From positions 1 through 9,419 of the forward strand of contig JAHDBO010000060.1 of the NCBI GenBank assembly GCA_020630355.1: a stretch of 9,419 nt of DNA, read 5' to 3'. Every line of letters begins with the position of its first letter. Position 1 is the stretch's first letter. Both the position numbers and the translations under genes were made by a program. This document shows positions 8,166 to 9,419 of the stretch, piece after piece. Origin of the DNA: Saprospiraceae bacterium (GTDB taxonomy: Bacteria; Bacteroidota; Bacteroidia; Chitinophagales; Saprospiraceae). The notes beneath the pieces were generated by a model. That model was not told where the DNA came from, ran no database searches, and saw only the letters and a program-made list of their open reading frames with translations.

Positions 8166-8345
8166 TTATCTCCAAAGTTGTTCTTCAATGTGTTTGACAT
8201 CTTCTTCGTTTAAGGTAATGTCGAAATCAATATTGAAAAGGTCTCTAAGTGCTCTAAAAGTGATGAAATCAAAAATACTTTGAGCAATGATTTGGAAAGT
8301 GTTCTTGCTGTTTGCTGTTGTGTTGATATTGATTACTTGATTCAT
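8166..8345 (-). CDS. Small 59-residue protein of a tandem paralogous family, copy D (unrecognised)
   Basis: Reads MNQVININTTANSK to a C-terminal IEEQLWR and has 59 residues. It is the promoter-proximal and most divergent long copy: 37/59 identical to B and 33/59 to A, with the same length and no gaps. The middle is more hydrophobic and aromatic (IIAQSIFDFITFRALRDLFNI). It has no cysteine, export signal or membrane helix of normal length. Only 36 bases separate its stop from the start of copy C, so co-transcription is likely. Function unknown. Confidence 0.88.
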   Translation of the reverse strand: MNQVININTTANSKNTFQIIAQSIFDFITFRALRDLFNIDFDITLNEEDVKHIEEQLWR

Positions 8346-8360
8346 GATAAATGATTTTTT
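8346..8360 (-). promoter_or_regulatory. Shared leader motif immediately upstream of the small-gene start codons
   Basis: In the sense of the small genes the motif is AAAATCATTTATC directly before ATG. Counterparts lie at 7674-7688 (A), 7971-7984 (B, with one extra base) and 8130-8142 (C). Since it is kept in all four copies, including the shortened one, while flanking bases differ, it may serve in translation initiation. It contains no Shine-Dalgarno, as is usual in this phylum. Confidence 0.5.
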
Positions 8361-8403
8361 AAAAGATTGAAAAAAGAAATTAATTATTGAATAACTGATG
8401 ATA

Positions 8404-8411
8404 CAAAGATG
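8404..8411 (-). promoter_or_regulatory. Possible -7 element for the small-gene array
   Basis: On the minus strand CATCTTTG matches TAnnTTTG at five of six fixed bases. It lies downstream of the regulator gene's terminator and about 60 bases before the first small gene. No TTTG occurs at the ideal distance upstream; the nearest (8438-8441) is 26 bases away. The call is weak. Confidence 0.3.
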
Positions 8412-8477
8412 GGGGCAGAAGCAAGTAAAGCCTTAGTCAAATGGGTGCAAGGATTGGTGAAATCGTCGCAAGGGCAT

Positions 8478-8520
8478 AAAAAAAAATGGTCAAAAGGTTG
8501 CATTCTTACCTTTTGACCAT
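8478..8520 (-). terminator. Rho-independent terminator of the response regulator gene
   Basis: Perfect 12-bp inverted repeat ATGGTCAAAAGG (8486-8497) and CCTTTTGACCAT (8509-8520) around an 11-base loop. In the minus sense it is followed by a run of eight T (8485-8478). It begins 21 bases after the stop codon of the regulator gene and separates that gene's transcript from the small-gene array. Confidence 0.92.
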
Positions 8521-8541
8521 TTATAATAAAATGATAATCAG

Positions 8542-9419
8542 TTATTTATTGGTTGTGCTAGGAAGCACGTCAAATTTTTCTAAAAAAGACTTAGAAAAGT
8601 GGGAAACATCTTTGAAACCACATTGCCAAGCGACTTCCGATACATTTAAATCAGAAGTCTCTAGGAGATTCTTTGCAGTCGTGAGGCGATAATCTCTGAT
8701 AAATTGAGAAGGGGAGACATTGATAAGCGCCTTCATTTTGCGGAATAACTGCGAGCGGCTCATACGTACTTTCTGACAGAGATTGGGCAGGCTGAAGTTT
8801 TCATCACCATAGTTGTCGGCTACAATTTGCCGCACTTTTTGGATAAAAGCATCTTCCACTTGAATGATTTCCAAAGGGAGTTCCGTGCTAGGAGCAGCAG
8901 TATCCTGTTTAGAAAAATGAGCAATTAATCTCTGCTGTCGCTCTAGGAGTGCTTCCAATCGGACCAACAGCTCTTCCTTGTCAAATGGCTTTGCCAAATA
9001 AGCATCTGCTCCTCGGCGCAGACCTGCGATTTTAGAAGCGACATCCGCTTTGGCAGTGAGTAAAATAATGGGGATATGGCTTGTACGCTCATCATTTTTA
9101 AGGGCATCACAAACTTCAAAACCATTCTTTTGAGGCATCATCACATCACTGATGATTAAATCGGGTATCTGCTCCAAGGCTTTTTCTATCCCGATTTTCC
9201 CATTATAAGCCATTTCTAATTGATAATAATCTTCCAAACAAGATTGGAGATAAGACATGACATCTGGGTTGTCTTCAATCAAGAGTAAAGTGGGCAAGTC
9301 TTTTTGTTCCACTTTTTTGGAAGGGCTTTTTCTTTTTTTGATATTAGGAATTAAAAGAACATCCAGCGACTGTTGCTCATAAGAATCTTTAGAGAATTGT
9401 TGCACACTATCATTCCTAA
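8542..9419 (-). CDS. Response regulator/AraC-type regulator, partial; probable C-terminus of a hybrid two-component protein
   Basis: The frame is open at the window edge. It can be read from a GTG at 9405, but codons AGG AAT GAT AGT precede it without a stop, so the N-terminus most likely lies outside. Counting from that GTG, residues 38-155 form a receiver domain: acidic pair Glu44-Asp45, phospho-acceptor Asp87 in IISDVMMP, Thr117, and Lys139-Pro140. Residues about 185-283 are an AraC-type DNA-binding domain with two helix-turn-helix segments (FSLPNLCQKVRMSRSQLFRK and VSEVAWQCGFKDVSHFSKSF). Receiver plus AraC preceded by a basic linker is the C-terminal layout of Bacteroidota hybrid histidine kinase/regulators, which sense an extracellular signal and control nearby genes such as carbohydrate-use loci. 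The missing part probably holds sensor and kinase domains; this is inference. The target here is unknown. A terminator follows. Confidence 0.88.
   Translation of the reverse strand, partial: RNDSVQQFSKDSYEQQSLDVLLIPNIKKRKSPSKKVEQKDLPTLLLIEDNPDVMSYLQSCLEDYYQLEMAYNGKIGIEKALEQIPDLIISDVMMPQKNGFEVCDALKNDERTSHIPIILLTAKADVASKIAGLRRGADAYLAKPFDKEELLVRLEALLERQQRLIAHFSKQDTAAPSTELPLEIIQVEDAFIQKVRQIVADNYGDENFSLPNLCQKVRMSRSQLFRKMKALINVSPSQFIRDYRLTTAKNLLETSDLNVSEVAWQCGFKDVSHFSKSFLEKFDVLPSTTNK

Noticed and set aside
8270..8277. A perfect -7-like octamer TATTTTTG on the minus strand inside copy D
   Set aside because: There is no TTTG at the proper upstream distance, and it lies within coding sequence rich in A/T.
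8074..8283. A 69-codon plus-strand frame with a hydrophobic stretch (FWAMFLIVLFMV) that could suggest a small membrane toxin
   Set aside because: It is antisense to copies C and D of the small-gene family. Codon-wise substitution patterns support the minus strand, and the hydrophobic run is the complement of the conserved coding sequence.
7494..8345. The tandem repeats read as a CRISPR-like or simple repeat array
   Set aside because: The units are irregularly spaced (216, 159 and 297 bases start to start), long, and each keeps an open reading frame with synonymous variation, which indicates duplicated genes rather than a repeat-spacer array.
8486..8692. A 68-codon plus-strand frame beginning in the terminator
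   Set aside because: It starts inside the hairpin arm of the regulator's terminator and overlaps the well-supported AraC domain on the other strand.

Overview
The window looks like chromosomal DNA of a low-GC member of the Bacteroidota, plausibly Saprospiraceae or a relative; the lineage is inferred from protein style only. The signs are a type IX secretion (T9SS) C25-family sortase-like giant protein with a NYPNPF-type C-terminal domain, a response regulator fused to an AraC-type DNA-binding domain as in Bacteroidota hybrid two-component systems, weak or absent Shine-Dalgarno sequences, and candidate promoters matching the Bacteroidota pattern TTTG-N19..20-TAnnTTTG.

Layout. Bases 1-475 are non-coding and hold a consensus-like promoter (213-244), with a perfect 9-bp inverted repeat (177-197) just upstream. 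Bases 476-5485 (+) encode a 1669-residue secreted C25 cysteine peptidase of the PorU2 type, with signal peptide, His638/Cys668 dyad, several Ig-like domains and a T9SS C-terminal domain. A strong rho-independent terminator (5515-5550) follows, and a candidate promoter for the next gene overlaps it. Bases 5570-7486 (+) encode a 638-residue S9 prolyl-oligopeptidase-family serine peptidase with an intact Ser494/Asp581/His613 triad and no signal peptide.

The most unusual part is 7494-8345 (-): four tandem small genes, three of exactly 59 codons (59, 59 and 59 residues) and one shortened copy of 28 residues. They form a paralogous family that I do not recognise. All four share a start-site leader motif. 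The three long copies share the N-terminal MNQ-ININT and the C-terminal QLW, and two of them share a 97-nt block that is 94/97 identical. Substitutions between copies are often synonymous in the minus frame, which supports real coding. This is the best candidate for something undescribed.

Bases 8542-9419 (-) are the C-terminal part of a response regulator/AraC regulator, probably a hybrid histidine kinase. The frame is still open at the window edge, so the gene is partial. It ends in a very clear terminator (8478-8520), so the small-gene array downstream probably has its own promoter (candidate -7 element at 8404-8411).

The S9 gene and the small-gene array converge with only 7 bases between stop codons and no visible terminator, so antisense transcription across the array is possible. 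A functional link between the peptidases, the regulator and the array is not shown by the sequence; only proximity suggests it.
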